64,000 bases of DNA from Leptospira brenneri (GTDB lineage: Bacteria; Spirochaetota; Leptospiria; Leptospirales; Leptospiraceae): the NCBI RefSeq assembly GCF_002812125.1, contig NZ_NPDQ01000002.1:372001-436000 (forward strand), given 5' to 3'. The notes below the pieces were generated by a model. The model was not told where the DNA came from. It saw nothing but the letters and a program-made list of their open reading frames with translations, and did not search any database. The position numbers were made by a program, and so were the translations under genes. This document shows, piece by piece, positions 1-7,723 of this stretch. Positions within the stretch are counted from its first letter, which is position 1, and the number at the start of each line of letters is the position of its first letter.

Positions 1-585
1 GGCACGGGGATTGGTTTCTGCTAAACCACGAAAGTGTTTTGTGATTTCTTCCAAATCTTCACTCGTCACTCCTGTATCAAACATCATTCTTTCACATAAC
101 AATGAATATAGACCAATGAGTGTAGCTCCATAAGGCATTTCCCAATCTTTATGACAGACGGTAGCAGTGAGTCGTTTTAAGTCAGAGACTTGTTTGAATA
201 CGGATTTGGGAACATCTGCGGCCGCTACGAGGACAACCGCATAGGGATTGGCTTTGACAATTGTATGAGCCTGCTGGATGGCACCACCTACACTGGCTCC
301 ACCTAAATCCACAGTATGGCAGGCAAGACCACCAAATCCCAAATCATTGGAATCTTTGACTGTAAATCCATAACCCTCGCGACCAAGAGATTGAGCTTCG
401 ATAGAAACAAAATCTGTTAGATATGGTGCCATTTTAGCACGATCTGTTCCGAGATATCCAAAAAGTTTATCTACGGAACGAAAAAGGAGTGAGTGGTATT
501 TTTCTAAAGGAGAAAGATTTTTGTAAACTTCCGAATCAAATTCAGATTCGATGGTGTCTGCGACACCGAGGAGAATTGGGTGCAT
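1..585 (-). CDS. Thiolase-fold protein, 3' end outside window
   Basis: The first 195 residues are visible, starting at the ATG at 585; the C-terminal half lies beyond the left edge. The region LGFGGLACHTVDLGGASVGG, followed by a buried strand ending VVLVAAADVP, and the later MPYGATLIGLYSLL stretch match the thiolase superfamily, closest to the SCP2/lipid-transfer type thiolases often labelled acetyl-CoA acetyltransferase. In classical thiolases the nucleophilic Cys sits in a VCxSG motif; here the aligned position appears to be Gly96 in GGAS, while a Cys lies seven residues earlier (Cys89). It may therefore be a non-condensing thiolase relative. It starts 15 bases after the stop of the upstream gene and is the last visible gene of a four-gene minus-strand operon. 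Family assignment is good; activity is unknown. Confidence 0.75.
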   Translation of the reverse strand, partial: MHPILLGVADTIESEFDSEVYKNLSPLEKYHSLLFRSVDKLFGYLGTDRAKMAPYLTDFVSIEAQSLGREGYGFTVKDSNDLGFGGLACHTVDLGGASVGGAIQQAHTIVKANPYAVVLVAAADVPKSVFKQVSDLKRLTATVCHKDWEMPYGATLIGLYSLLCERMMFDTGVTSEDLEEITKHFRGLAETNPRA

Positions 586-600
586 GATGGCACATTGGAA

Positions 601-1395
601 TTATCCTTCCATATTCATCAACGCATTCATTCGAAAATCTTGTATGATTTGTTTGCATCGTTCAGTGATCCGAGTGAGGCTTTCTCCAAATTTTTTACCG
701 CCGAAGGAAGCATGTGCATGGGGATAATCTTTTTCATTCACTTGCACAATCATATCAGGATTGATTCTGTTTTTACTCACCAAGTCCTGAACGGAAACGG
801 TAATATTCTTTAAGGCAATACATCCATCTTTCAAAAGATTTTGAGAGGCTTTTTCGATGACAATATTATTTCCATTGGCATCAAGTAAGGTTTTGATAAA
901 CTCTTGCATCTTCATGGATGGAAGGCCACGTCTTGTCATTCCAATCCGTTCCACTTGCAAAACAGCATCTTGTAAAAAAGAATACTCTGGTGTTCCTTTG
1001 AAGATATAAATGAGAACAGGAAGTTCTGTTTCTGTAAAATCCAACATGGCTCCATAGAAATACCTTGTTTCTACTTTGGCGAGTGGGTGGAAATCTACCT
1101 TCTTATAATTAGCTAACTTTTCAATGGATTCATCCATAATCCGATTTAAGGTTTGTGCTTTGGCGGCTTCTTTTTTCGCAGCCAGTTCTTGGAATTTGGA
1201 TTTTAATTGTTCTAGGAAAGTAACTTCTTCCGTTAGAAATTTTGTGATGTTTCCGCGAAGTTTGAGAACTTGTAAATATCTTTGTTCGAAACCCGTTTGG
1301 TCGAAGGCTTTGGGATTTAGTTTTCCGTGTTCTTTGTATTCAGATCTGATTTTTTCTAATATTGCTTTTGTTTCTGCTTCCGACAGTTCTTTCAT
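601..1395 (-). CDS. Conserved hypothetical cytoplasmic protein, 264 aa
   Basis: I do not recognise a family. There is no signal peptide or membrane segment. Residues about 40-90 are strongly helical and Lys/Glu/Ala-rich and probably form a coiled coil; the rest looks globular with mixed helices and strands. The start codon overlaps the stop of the upstream 379-codon gene by ATGA (1392-1395), so it is probably translationally coupled to it. The thiolase-like gene follows 15 bases downstream. Membership of this operon is the only functional hint. The reading frame is very likely real because it is long, uses codons like its neighbours and sits in a chain of overlapping genes. Confidence 0.75.
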   Translation of the reverse strand: MKELSEAETKAILEKIRSEYKEHGKLNPKAFDQTGFEQRYLQVLKLRGNITKFLTEEVTFLEQLKSKFQELAAKKEAAKAQTLNRIMDESIEKLANYKKVDFHPLAKVETRYFYGAMLDFTETELPVLIYIFKGTPEYSFLQDAVLQVERIGMTRRGLPSMKMQEFIKTLLDANGNNIVIEKASQNLLKDGCIALKNITVSVQDLVSKNRINPDMIVQVNEKDYPHAHASFGGKKFGESLTRITERCKQIIQDFRMNALMNMEG

Positions 1396-2531
1396 TTCGA
1401 TTGTTTCCAGTGCTCTATATCAAGTATGGTTTTATCCAAATCTTGTGCAAAATAAAGAGATGCATTTTTTGCATCTACGTACATTAACTGATTTGCATAT
1501 TGTAATTGTTTGACCTGAATTTCATTTTTCAAGTTCAATATATTCAACAATTGCAAACTTAGTTTTTTGAAGTCTTTCACTATAGTATCGGAATGTCTTT
1601 GCATTTCAAACAGGTGGAGTTTGTTTAATTTTTCCTTATCCGATTCAATAAATTTCATTTCTTCTCTTTTTTCTGCAGGTGCTTTTGAGATATAATACGT
1701 AATAGGACGAGGATATGATGTCATTTCTTTGTGAAGGTCGACCATTTTATCGATGGACTCGAAAACCTGTGATTCCATTTCACGAGCAAAGTTACCAACG
1801 ATGTTTTTATTTTCGGAAGGATCCCCTGTCAGTTCGAAGATTCGAGAAGATTGTAAGTTACGAATGATGGCAGTGACTCGTTCTCGATAAGTGGATAATA
1901 ATTTGATAAAGTCTTCTATACTTTGAAATGCAGTTTTTTCATCGGAATCGGCTCCAACTTGTAGGTTAGGTTCTTCACTTACCGTTTCTTCTGTTTCTTT
2001 TGGACTTGGCAAATCAGGAGTATTGAGGAGTCCGTCATGTGAAAGTGGTTCTTTGGTGGGAAGGGGTGGTGGTGGTTCTCCATCAAATATATCCAAATCC
2101 ACGTCTTCGCGCATTAGGTTTTCTTCTGGGGACGAACCAAGTTTATCTTTTGGCGATTCTTGCTGTTTTTCATTAGGACTAGGTTGTGTTTGTGTTTGAG
2201 ATCCAACTAACTTTCCTAATATGGGGTTTGATTTCAAACCTTCAGAGATCTGAGTTGTTGTTTGTGAGTTTGTGGCAGTCACCGGGTTTGTCGAAGGTTT
2301 TGGTGTTTCCGAAGAAGCGGAAAGCGAAGACGGCGGAACCACTTCAAAATGATTGCCAACCAGTTTTAAAATCTCGATTCTACGTGTATCTTTGTTAAAA
2401 CGGAGTGCATAACGATTGTTATCTTTGTCGATATATCTTTGTTGGATTTGCGAAATTGATAATTTGATGGGATCAATTTCTGCAATGGAACCAATTTTTA
2501 TGTAATTGTATTTTGATTTTTCAGGGGTCAC
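1392..2531 (-). CDS. Hypothetical protein with disordered Pro/Ser/Thr/Glu-rich middle, 379 aa
   Basis: The protein has three parts: an N-terminal compact segment (about 1-65), a low-complexity linker (about 65-205) rich in Pro, Ser, Thr, Gln and Glu with a PPPP run, and a C-terminal helical region (about 205-379) with coiled-coil character. There is no signal peptide or membrane helix, so a cytoplasmic scaffold is possible, but I recognise no family. It overlaps both neighbours by four bases (2528-2531 upstream, 1392-1395 downstream), which argues that these proteins are made together. Function unknown. Confidence 0.72.
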   Translation of the reverse strand: MTPEKSKYNYIKIGSIAEIDPIKLSISQIQQRYIDKDNNRYALRFNKDTRRIEILKLVGNHFEVVPPSSLSASSETPKPSTNPVTATNSQTTTQISEGLKSNPILGKLVGSQTQTQPSPNEKQQESPKDKLGSSPEENLMREDVDLDIFDGEPPPPLPTKEPLSHDGLLNTPDLPSPKETEETVSEEPNLQVGADSDEKTAFQSIEDFIKLLSTYRERVTAIIRNLQSSRIFELTGDPSENKNIVGNFAREMESQVFESIDKMVDLHKEMTSYPRPITYYISKAPAEKREEMKFIESDKEKLNKLHLFEMQRHSDTIVKDFKKLSLQLLNILNLKNEIQVKQLQYANQLMYVDAKNASLYFAQDLDKTILDIEHWKQSK

Positions 2532-2812
2532 AGTCGTAAAATTTCCAACAAAGCTTCAGTGAAAGCATACGAGAGTAATACGTTCGGGTCAACTTCCTTC
2601 TCCCGAGAAATTAAACTTAAGGTAAAAAAATCATACCGGCTAAGCTCCATACGTTCGTAATGGCCAGATTCTCGTTTCTCAAAGGTTCCCGGCTTCATTC
2701 CCTCTATTTTCAGGGACAAAATAGCCATTTTTATGACAAGGGCCAGATCCAAATGTTTTTGTTTTAGGATTTCATAGAGTTCGGAATCAATCCAGAGTAG
2801 GATGGGGAACAT
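2528..2812 (-). CDS. Small hypothetical protein, first gene of operon, 94 aa
   Basis: This short protein begins MFPILLWIDSELYEILKQKH and is mostly helical, without an obvious secretion signal. A good ribosome binding site (AGGAGA on the minus strand, about 2817-2822) lies just upstream of the ATG at 2812, supporting the start. Its stop overlaps the start of the 379-codon gene (ATGA). It is the first gene of the minus-strand unit that ends with the thiolase-like gene. No family recognised. Confidence 0.68.
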   Translation of the reverse strand: MFPILLWIDSELYEILKQKHLDLALVIKMAILSLKIEGMKPGTFEKRESGHYERMELSRYDFFTLSLISREKEVDPNVLLSYAFTEALLEILRL

Positions 2813-2839
2813 AGTTTTCTCCTAAGGGAGGAGGTTTTT

Positions 2840-2865
2840 GGAACCCTCTTTGGTTCCATTTTTTT
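2840..2865 (+). terminator. Hairpin plus T-run in the gap upstream of rpsT
   Basis: GGAACC (2840-2845) and GGTTCC (2852-2857) are perfect inverted arms around a six-base loop, followed by ATTTTTTT. The shape is that of a Rho-independent terminator reading on the plus strand, but no plus-strand gene lies directly upstream in the window. It could stop antisense transcription into the rpsT region or act as an operator between the divergent genes. Confidence 0.45.
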
Positions 2866-2875
2866 CTCTTTCGCC

Positions 2876-2906
2876 TTGACCGGCAGGGTGGTACTCAAAA
2901 GATAAG
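2876..2906 (+). promoter_or_regulatory. Possible promoter of rpsT
   Basis: TTGACC at 2876-2881 resembles a -35 box. The only nearby -10-like hexamer is GATAAG at 2901-2906, with 19-base spacing, so the match is imperfect. It lies directly ahead of rpsT and behind the 2840-2865 hairpin. Confidence 0.4.
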
Positions 2907-2932
2907 TAAAAATTCCTCATAGGGGACATTCC

Positions 2933-3208
2933 TTGGCTAATTTAAGATCATCTAAAAAAGACATTCGTAGAACCGCTCGTAGAAAAGAGCGAAATGGTGA
3001 GGACCGCACTGAATTGCGCACTTATGCTCGCCTTCTTCTCAAAGCAATTAAAGCTGGAAACAAAACAGAAGCGCTCACTGTATTCTCCAAACTTGCTTCC
3101 AAGTTGGACAGAGCTGCAAAAACGAAATTAATTCATAAGAAAAATGCGGATCGTAAAAAGTCACGTATGGCTCTTCGTATCAACGCCATCGAAACAAAAG
3201 CCGCCTAA
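2933..3208 (+). CDS. rpsT: Small ribosomal subunit protein S20 (bS20), UUG start
   Basis: The 91-residue, very basic product begins MANLRSSKKDIRRTARRKER and keeps the helical Lys/Arg/Ala pattern of S20, which binds 16S rRNA early in 30S assembly. The start is TTG at 2933, with AGGGGA at 2921-2926 as ribosome binding site; there is no in-frame ATG near it. In E. coli rpsT also uses UUG, which is tied to its autoregulation, so the same may apply here (inference). A strong terminator follows at 3234-3257. The gene appears monocistronic, with tRNA-Val downstream. Confidence 0.96.
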   Translation: MANLRSSKKDIRRTARRKERNGEDRTELRTYARLLLKAIKAGNKTEALTVFSKLASKLDRAAKTKLIHKKNADRKKSRMALRINAIETKAA

Positions 3209-3233
3209 CATTTGGTTTTAGCTAGAAGGAATG

Positions 3234-3257
3234 AGGCCACCAATGGTGGCCTTTTTT
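3234..3257 (+). terminator. Rho-independent terminator after rpsT
   Basis: Arms AGGCCACC and GGTGGCCT pair perfectly around a three-base AAT loop (3234-3252) and are followed by a run of T to 3257. It ends the rpsT transcript just before the tRNA gene. Confidence 0.88.
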
Positions 3258-3311
3258 ATTTCTAAATCTGATTTACAAAAATCTGCACTCCGGTTCACTG
3301 GTCATAACAAC

Positions 3312-3384
3312 GGGCGATTAGCTCAGCTGGGAGAGCAGCTGCCTTACAAGCAGCGGGTCGGCAGTTCAATCCTGTCATCGCCCA
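3312..3384 (+). tRNA. tRNA-Val (anticodon UAC)
   Basis: A full cloverleaf is visible: acceptor GGGCGAT pairing with ATCGCCC (3377-3383), D arm GCTC...GAGC, anticodon stem GCTGC/GCAGC with loop CTTACAA giving anticodon TAC, variable loop GGGTC, and T arm GGCAG-TTCAATC-CTGTC. The discriminator is A3384. The 3' CCA is not encoded and must be added after transcription. It reads valine GUA/GUG codons. Confidence 0.96.
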
Positions 3385-3454
3385 AACCGTTTTTCTTTTT
3401 ATCTTCACTTTTATTCCACTCCACTGACACATTCCAAAAAGCAAAAAGATAGAC

Positions 3455-3484
3455 TTGCAGTGGGAATCCGCGAGCCTTGATAGT
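3455..3484 (+). promoter_or_regulatory. Possible promoter of the glmM-glmS operon
   Basis: TTGCAG (3455-3460) and GATAGT (3479-3484) with 18-base spacing form a plausible sigma-70 promoter. It would place the RNA start near 3490, almost on the first possible ATG, which favours the internal ATG at 3526 as the true glmM start. Confidence 0.4.
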
Positions 3485-3489
3485 ATTGT

Positions 3490-4866
3490 ATGCGATTTAC
3501 GAAAGAGTATGATCTGTCCTCTCTGATGATTTCCATCTCCGGTGTTCGGGGTAAAATTGGGCAGGGATTTGGTTTGGAAGAGGCCTTGGCGTTTTCAAAA
3601 TCCTTCGCTTCTATGATGAATGGTGGAACGGCTGTGATTGGAAGGGACTCGAGACCCAGTGGTCCTTATTTAGAATCACTTCTCACCTCGGCGTTGTTAG
3701 CTTCTGGAAATTCTGTTTTAACATTAGGTCTTGTTCCGACACCGACTACTAAAGCTGTTGTGAATCTTTCGAAAGCCAATGGCGGAATTATGATCTCTGC
3801 TTCTCACAATCCAATGGAGTGGAATGCATTTAAATTTATTTCTAAAAAAGGATTTTTCTTTTCTGCTGAAGAAAATAAGAAACTTCTTTCGATCATTCAA
3901 AATGGCTCTTATCCCAAAGAACAAATTGCACCTAAAGGTTATATTGATTCTGGGGAAGATTATATTGATCTCCATTTGTCTTCTGTTTTGAAACGTGTGA
4001 ATGTCGCCAAAATCAAAAAGAAAAAATTTACCGTCTTTGTGGATGCGGTTGGTGGTGCTGGATCTTATGTGGTTCCTAAATTTTTACAAATGTTAGGTTG
4101 TAAAGTGGTGGCTCACAACTGTAACCCTGATGGAACTTTCCCCAGACCTCCAGAACCTACGGCCGCTGCTTTAAAATCAGTCGAACCTTACTTTAAAAAA
4201 TCCAAAGCAGAGATTGGTTTTGCTTTGGATCCAGATGCGGACAGACTTGTTTTATTTTCCCCAAAACGCGGTGCAGTTTCGGAAGAATACACATTGCCGT
4301 TGGCATTAATGAATGTTTTATCCAGCGCCAAGAAAAAATCGAAGGTCGTGGTAAACTTATCTACTTCTTTTTTGAATGAAGAAGTGGGTTCACGGTTTGG
4401 TGCCGAAGTCATTCGCAGCAAAGTGGGTGAAGCCAATGTTGTGGAAGAGATGATGAAAACCAAAGCGGTGTTCGGTGGAGAAGGAAACGGTGGTGTGATT
4501 GACCCCACCATTCCATCTTTTGGTCGGGACACTTTGTCCGGAATCGCTCATATTCTAAACCTTATGGCAGAAACTGGAAAATCTGTGGATGCTCTTTTAG
4601 ATGAACTGCCCGCGTTGTATATGGACAAACAATCCTTTCCTTTAGCTAAAGGGATGTCTCTCGAAAGTCTTTATGAAAAATTTCAGTCTGCATTTTCTCC
4701 GAAAGTGATTTCAGAGAAAGACGGACTTTGGATGTATGTATCCGATTCTTGGATTCATATACGTCCTTCCAATACAGAACCAATCTTTCGTGTGATTACA
4801 GAAACTAAATCCAAATCCGATTTGGAAACTACCTTAAAGAGGGTAAAACAATGTGTGGAATCGTAG
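3490..4866 (+). CDS. glmM: Phosphoglucosamine mutase (phosphohexomutase family)
   Basis: This alpha-D-phosphohexomutase probably interconverts glucosamine-6-phosphate and glucosamine-1-phosphate. It shows the phosphoserine loop ISASHNP (Ser105), the metal-binding loop DPDADR, and the sugar-binding loop GGEGNGG. The last loop is closer to archaeal-type and phosphomannomutase-like enzymes than to E. coli GlmM, so substrate is inferred from the overlapping glmS. Length (458 residues) is normal. The first ATG (3490) gives a 12-residue extension before MISISGVRG; ATG 3526 is an alternative that fits the family N-terminus and the likely promoter better. The 3' end overlaps glmS by 16 bases. Confidence 0.88.
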   Translation: MRFTKEYDLSSLMISISGVRGKIGQGFGLEEALAFSKSFASMMNGGTAVIGRDSRPSGPYLESLLTSALLASGNSVLTLGLVPTPTTKAVVNLSKANGGIMISASHNPMEWNAFKFISKKGFFFSAEENKKLLSIIQNGSYPKEQIAPKGYIDSGEDYIDLHLSSVLKRVNVAKIKKKKFTVFVDAVGGAGSYVVPKFLQMLGCKVVAHNCNPDGTFPRPPEPTAAALKSVEPYFKKSKAEIGFALDPDADRLVLFSPKRGAVSEEYTLPLALMNVLSSAKKKSKVVVNLSTSFLNEEVGSRFGAEVIRSKVGEANVVEEMMKTKAVFGGEGNGGVIDPTIPSFGRDTLSGIAHILNLMAETGKSVDALLDELPALYMDKQSFPLAKGMSLESLYEKFQSAFSPKVISEKDGLWMYVSDSWIHIRPSNTEPIFRVITETKSKSDLETTLKRVKQCVES

Positions 4867-6686
4867 GTTATTTAGGAAAAAGGGAGGCACTCCCTCTCAT
4901 CATCAAAGGTCTTAAACGTTTAGAATATCGCGGTTACGATAGTGCCGGCGTAGCTTTGTTAAACGGTGGACTTGATATCGTTAAAAAGAAAGGAAAGGTT
5001 GCCGACTTAGAAAATGAAATCGGCAATCGCAAACTAGTAGCAACTCTTGGGATTGGACACACTCGTTGGGCGACTCACGGGGAACCAAATGACCGTAACG
5101 CCCACCCACACACTAGTTCTGATGGGAAACTTGCCATCATTCATAACGGAATCATTGAAAACTATGCATCCATCAAAAAAGAATTAGAAGGGAATGGTCA
5201 TGTTTTTAAATCAGATACTGATTCTGAAGTTCTCATTCACTTAATCGAAGAAATCAAAAAACAAAATAATTGTTCGATTGATGAAGCTGTCCGTCTTGCT
5301 TTGAATGAAGTGGTTGGTGCTTATGCCATCGTAATTCTTTCCAAAGAAAACGATCGGACGATGATTGCTGCAAGAAAAGGATCTCCTCTTGTGATTGGAA
5401 TTGGTGAGGATGAATACTTTGTTGCTTCTGATGCCACACCTATCATTGAGTATACGAATAATGTAACTTATCTCAATGACCAAGAAATGGCTATTATCAA
5501 AGACGGAAATTTGGTAGTTAAAAACTTAGAAAACGTAACCAAAACTCCATTCATTCAAAAATTGGAACTTGATTTAGAAGACATCGAAAAGGGTGGGTAT
5601 CCACACTTTATGTTGAAAGAAATCTTTGAACAACCAAAGTCTGTCCGTGATGCGATGCGAGGTCGCCTTGTTTCAAGGGAACACCATCTTTTTATGAGTG
5701 GGATAGACCAATACCTCAATCGGTTTTTAAATGCGGATCGTTTGATCATTGTGGGTTGTGGAACTTCTTGGCATGCCGGCTCCATTGGTGAATATCTATT
5801 TGAAGATCTTGCTCGGATTTCTACAGAAGTAGAATACGCATCCGAGTTTCGTTATCGTAATCCCATTGTGACAGAAAGAGATGTGATCATTGCCGTGTCT
5901 CAATCAGGAGAAACTGCGGACACTCTTGCTGCCATCGAACTTGCTAAGTCCAAAGGTGCTTTGATATTTGGGGTTTGTAATGTGGTGGGTTCTTCCATCG
6001 CACGTGCTTCTCATGCAGGTGCTTATCTCCATGCGGGTCCTGAGATTGGTGTGGCATCCACAAAAGCGTTTACATCACAGGTCACCATCTTAACGATGAT
6101 GGCTTTGTATTTGGGATTGAAAAAAGGTTCTATCTCTTTATCTGAATACCAAACTTTACTTCAAGAATTGGATTCCATCCCAGATAAAGTAGCAAAAATT
6201 CTAACAAAAGACGATGAGATTTTAAAGATTGCGGAAAAATACTACCGTGCGTCTAACTTTCTTTATTTGGGACGTGGATTCAACTTCCCTGTTGCATTGG
6301 AAGGAGCATTGAAATTAAAAGAAATTTCATACATCCATGCCGAAGGGTATCCTGCAGCAGAAATGAAACATGGACCAATTGCACTCATTGATGAGGATAT
6401 GCCTGTTGTGTTCATAGCTACCAAAGATGGATCTTATGAAAAAGTAATTTCTAACATCCAGGAAGTAAAAGCAAGAAAAGGAAAAGTCATCGCCGTTGTA
6501 ACCGAAGGTGATACAGACATTAAGTCCATGGCAGACTATACATTTGAAATTCCTAAAACGGCTGACGCGCTTGTACCTTTACTTGCGGTAATCCCTTTAC
6601 AACTTTTGTCTTACCATATAGCAATCCTTAGGGGATGCAATGTGGACCAACCTAGAAACTTAGCAAAATCTGTAACTGTGGAGTAA
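4851..6686 (+). CDS. glmS: Glutamine-fructose-6-phosphate aminotransferase (isomerizing)
   Basis: The 611-residue enzyme makes glucosamine-6-phosphate from fructose-6-phosphate and glutamine. The N-terminal glutaminase domain starts MCGIVGY with the catalytic Cys2 exposed after Met removal and contains HTRWATHG. Two SIS sugar-isomerase domains follow, with GCGTSWHAG, SQSGETADT and the STKAF segment. The C-terminus DQPRNLAKSVTVE is typical. It starts inside the end of glmM (16-base overlap), so the two first steps of hexosamine synthesis are coupled. No glmS ribozyme-like leader is possible given the overlap. Confidence 0.97.
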   Translation: MCGIVGYLGKREALPLIIKGLKRLEYRGYDSAGVALLNGGLDIVKKKGKVADLENEIGNRKLVATLGIGHTRWATHGEPNDRNAHPHTSSDGKLAIIHNGIIENYASIKKELEGNGHVFKSDTDSEVLIHLIEEIKKQNNCSIDEAVRLALNEVVGAYAIVILSKENDRTMIAARKGSPLVIGIGEDEYFVASDATPIIEYTNNVTYLNDQEMAIIKDGNLVVKNLENVTKTPFIQKLELDLEDIEKGGYPHFMLKEIFEQPKSVRDAMRGRLVSREHHLFMSGIDQYLNRFLNADRLIIVGCGTSWHAGSIGEYLFEDLARISTEVEYASEFRYRNPIVTERDVIIAVSQSGETADTLAAIELAKSKGALIFGVCNVVGSSIARASHAGAYLHAGPEIGVASTKAFTSQVTILTMMALYLGLKKGSISLSEYQTLLQELDSIPDKVAKILTKDDEILKIAEKYYRASNFLYLGRGFNFPVALEGALKLKEISYIHAEGYPAAEMKHGPIALIDEDMPVVFIATKDGSYEKVISNIQEVKARKGKVIAVVTEGDTDIKSMADYTFEIPKTADALVPLLAVIPLQLLSYHIAILRGCNVDQPRNLAKSVTVE

Positions 6687-6689
6687 ACA

Positions 6690-7721
6690 GTGAACCTCCT
6701 ACTTGACGATTCTAAAAGAAATCCGTCTCTCCAACCTTTATCTAGGTTTCATTCCTTTTTTGAATGGAACCTAGGTGGAGTCAGTTTACTGGAAAAACTA
6801 GAACGGAAATATCCGGGAGCAAAGATTTTTTATAAAGGTCCGAATCCGGATTTTGAAACATTAATTTTTCATAGATATCCACATGTTCTGCCTGCAAATC
6901 TAGAGTCTTACGATTCGATTTATAGTTCTGATTCGTACCTTCCTTGGGAACTTTTGGGAACTGTAACTTCTATTATAGAAGACACTTTAAGTTTGGAAAA
7001 AGATTGGAAACGGTTTCGTCAAAAGTACAAAGCAAAACAATCAGGATTTCATATTGTAGGAAAGGACAAACATCTTTATATCCACCCTGGAGCATCTGTT
7101 TACCCGGGAGTTGTATTTGATACAACCCATGGACCGATCCTCATAGAAGATGGTGTTAAAATATCTTCCTTTAGTTTTTTAGAAGGCCCACTTTTTGTTG
7201 GAAAAAACACTCAAATTGATAATGCTCGGATCACAGGTGGTTGCCTTATCGGAAACCAGTGTCGGATTGGTGGGGAAGTGGAGAACTCGATCATTCTTGA
7301 TTATACCAACAAACACCATGAAGGTTTTCTTGGTCATAGTTTTGTCTCTACTTGGGTGAATTTAGGTGCCTTATCTACAACCAGTGACTTAAAAAACAAT
7401 TACGGAATTGTGAAGTTAAAGGTAGGTGATGCGACTGTTAATACTGGCACCATTAAGTTTGGGTCTCTCATTGCCCCATTTACAAAACTTGCTATTGGAG
7501 TGATGTCAAATACAGGTACTGTTTTTGATATTGCGAGTAATATTGTTGAATCTAGAATTCAAGGGTACGTTCCTGCATTTACTTGGATTAAGCCAGGTGG
7601 TCGTTACCGTTTAGAAGAGTTTCTTTTTGATACCAAAAAAATTATGGCACGACGTGGAATGAATCTTTTTGATTTTGAAGAAGAGTATTTAAGAAAGTTA
7701 TACGGAAATCTTGTGGAGTAA
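6690..7721 (+). CDS. GlmU-like sugar nucleotidyltransferase with left-handed beta-helix
   Basis: The start is GTG at 6690 with GGAG at 6680-6683. The N-terminus (MNLLLDDSKRNPSLQPLSRF...GGVSLLEKL) resembles the NTP_transf_4 group of putative sugar nucleotidyltransferases and lacks the classical GxGTRM nucleotide-binding motif of GlmU. From about residue 110 hexapeptide-repeat sequence (IHPGASVYPGVVFDTTHGPI, then many V/I-G turns) forms a left-handed beta-helix as in GlmU acetyltransferase domains. Following glmM and glmS by three bases, it may supply the missing UDP-GlcNAc-forming activity, but this is inference. Length is 343 residues, shorter than canonical GlmU (about 450). Confidence 0.72.
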   Translation: MNLLLDDSKRNPSLQPLSRFHSFFEWNLGGVSLLEKLERKYPGAKIFYKGPNPDFETLIFHRYPHVLPANLESYDSIYSSDSYLPWELLGTVTSIIEDTLSLEKDWKRFRQKYKAKQSGFHIVGKDKHLYIHPGASVYPGVVFDTTHGPILIEDGVKISSFSFLEGPLFVGKNTQIDNARITGGCLIGNQCRIGGEVENSIILDYTNKHHEGFLGHSFVSTWVNLGALSTTSDLKNNYGIVKLKVGDATVNTGTIKFGSLIAPFTKLAIGVMSNTGTVFDIASNIVESRIQGYVPAFTWIKPGGRYRLEEFLFDTKKIMARRGMNLFDFEEEYLRKLYGNLVE

Positions 7722-7723
7722 AC

